From Elusimicrobiota bacterium (lineage in GTDB: Bacteria > Elusimicrobiota > Elusimicrobia > FEN-1173 > JAKLIF01), in contig JAKLIF010000002.1 in the NCBI GenBank assembly GCA_022709755.1, forward strand, positions 186,001-250,000: DNA of 64,000 bases, written 5' to 3'; not shown here. Below are more model-generated notes on this DNA. The model was not told where the DNA came from. It was given only the letters and a program-made list of their open reading frames with translations, and ran no database searches. The first letter of the stretch is position 1.

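Larger units (their letters stand above)
59363..64000 (+). repeat. Third repeat family of the giant protein, with EF-hand/dockerin-like loops
   Basis: Repeating pattern: N-V-P-x-L-x-L-x-x-x-T (for example ENVPILKLAMHTGTRT, SNVPVLKLKMHTSINT), then L-x-V/I-x-R/K-x-G-T, then a V-x-I-W-x-D-x-N-x-N-G-x-F-D loop (WVDGNRNGFFDP, WYDINGDNIFDS, WKDFNNNGIFDT), then Y-F-V-T-F/Y-x-I/M. At least five units are present before the window ends inside one. The Asp/Asn loops look calcium-binding. The closest general resemblance is to dockerin/EF-hand loops, not a firm family assignment. Confidence 0.65.

Noticed and set aside
14087-64000. A series of separate surface-protein genes in place of one giant gene
   Set aside because: No stop, no internal signal peptide and no Shine-Dalgarno-plus-start at domain borders was found in the frame; domains run continuously.

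Overview
This window looks like one contig of a GC-rich (about 60% by eye), uncultured, probably Gram-negative-type bacterium. Housekeeping proteins are plainly bacterial: two-subunit glycyl-tRNA synthetase, YbeY, RecO, PhoH, and an aspartyl-tRNA synthetase of the non-discriminating kind. A compact housekeeping block next to an enormous secreted repeat protein recalls candidate phyla such as Elusimicrobiota or Omnitrophota. That placement is inference from gene style, not a phylogeny.

Region 1 (1-12053) is a tightly packed, all-plus-strand run: hisS (5' end outside the window), aspS, a LysM-type envelope protein, phoH, a 7TM-HD phosphohydrolase, ybeY, two CNNM/CBS membrane proteins, recO, glyQ, glyS. 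Most junctions are 4-base ATGA overlaps. The block links aminoacylation, RNA/ribosome quality control, signalling-nucleotide turnover and repair.

Region 2 (12054-14086) is a regulatory stretch. Two GEMM-family (c-di-GMP-I type) riboswitches each have a good TTGACA-N16-TAnACT promoter upstream and an intrinsic terminator downstream. The first precedes a small membrane protein with a SHOCT-like tail. The second carries two extra hairpins inside its conserved core. It precedes an unknown 173-residue membrane protein, after which comes the giant gene. Both aptamers have A where the Vibrio Vc2 aptamer has ligand-contacting G20, which suggests 3',3'-cGAMP rather than c-di-GMP as ligand. Between the two units lies a patch of short dispersed palindromic repeats.

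Region 3 (14087-64000) is one uninterrupted reading frame of at least 16,638 codons that starts with a signal sequence and leaves the window without a stop. Its order is: signal peptide; about 900 residues of propeller-like repeats; about 69 tandem Ig-like domains of about 129 residues; about 32 domains that open with an L-x-V-x-x-PGET-like signature, several holding Asp/Asn-rich calcium-type loops; about six divergent domains; then a third repeat family with EF-hand/dockerin-like loops and three inserted modules resembling a short motif of phage structural proteins. Block duplications (five domains at 45953-49924, two domains at 29291/31145) show how the array grew.

Working model (inference): a cyclic dinucleotide switches, by transcription attenuation, an operon ending in a >1.7 MDa calcium-stiffened surface fibre or adhesin, so the cell makes this very costly protein only in one lifestyle state.
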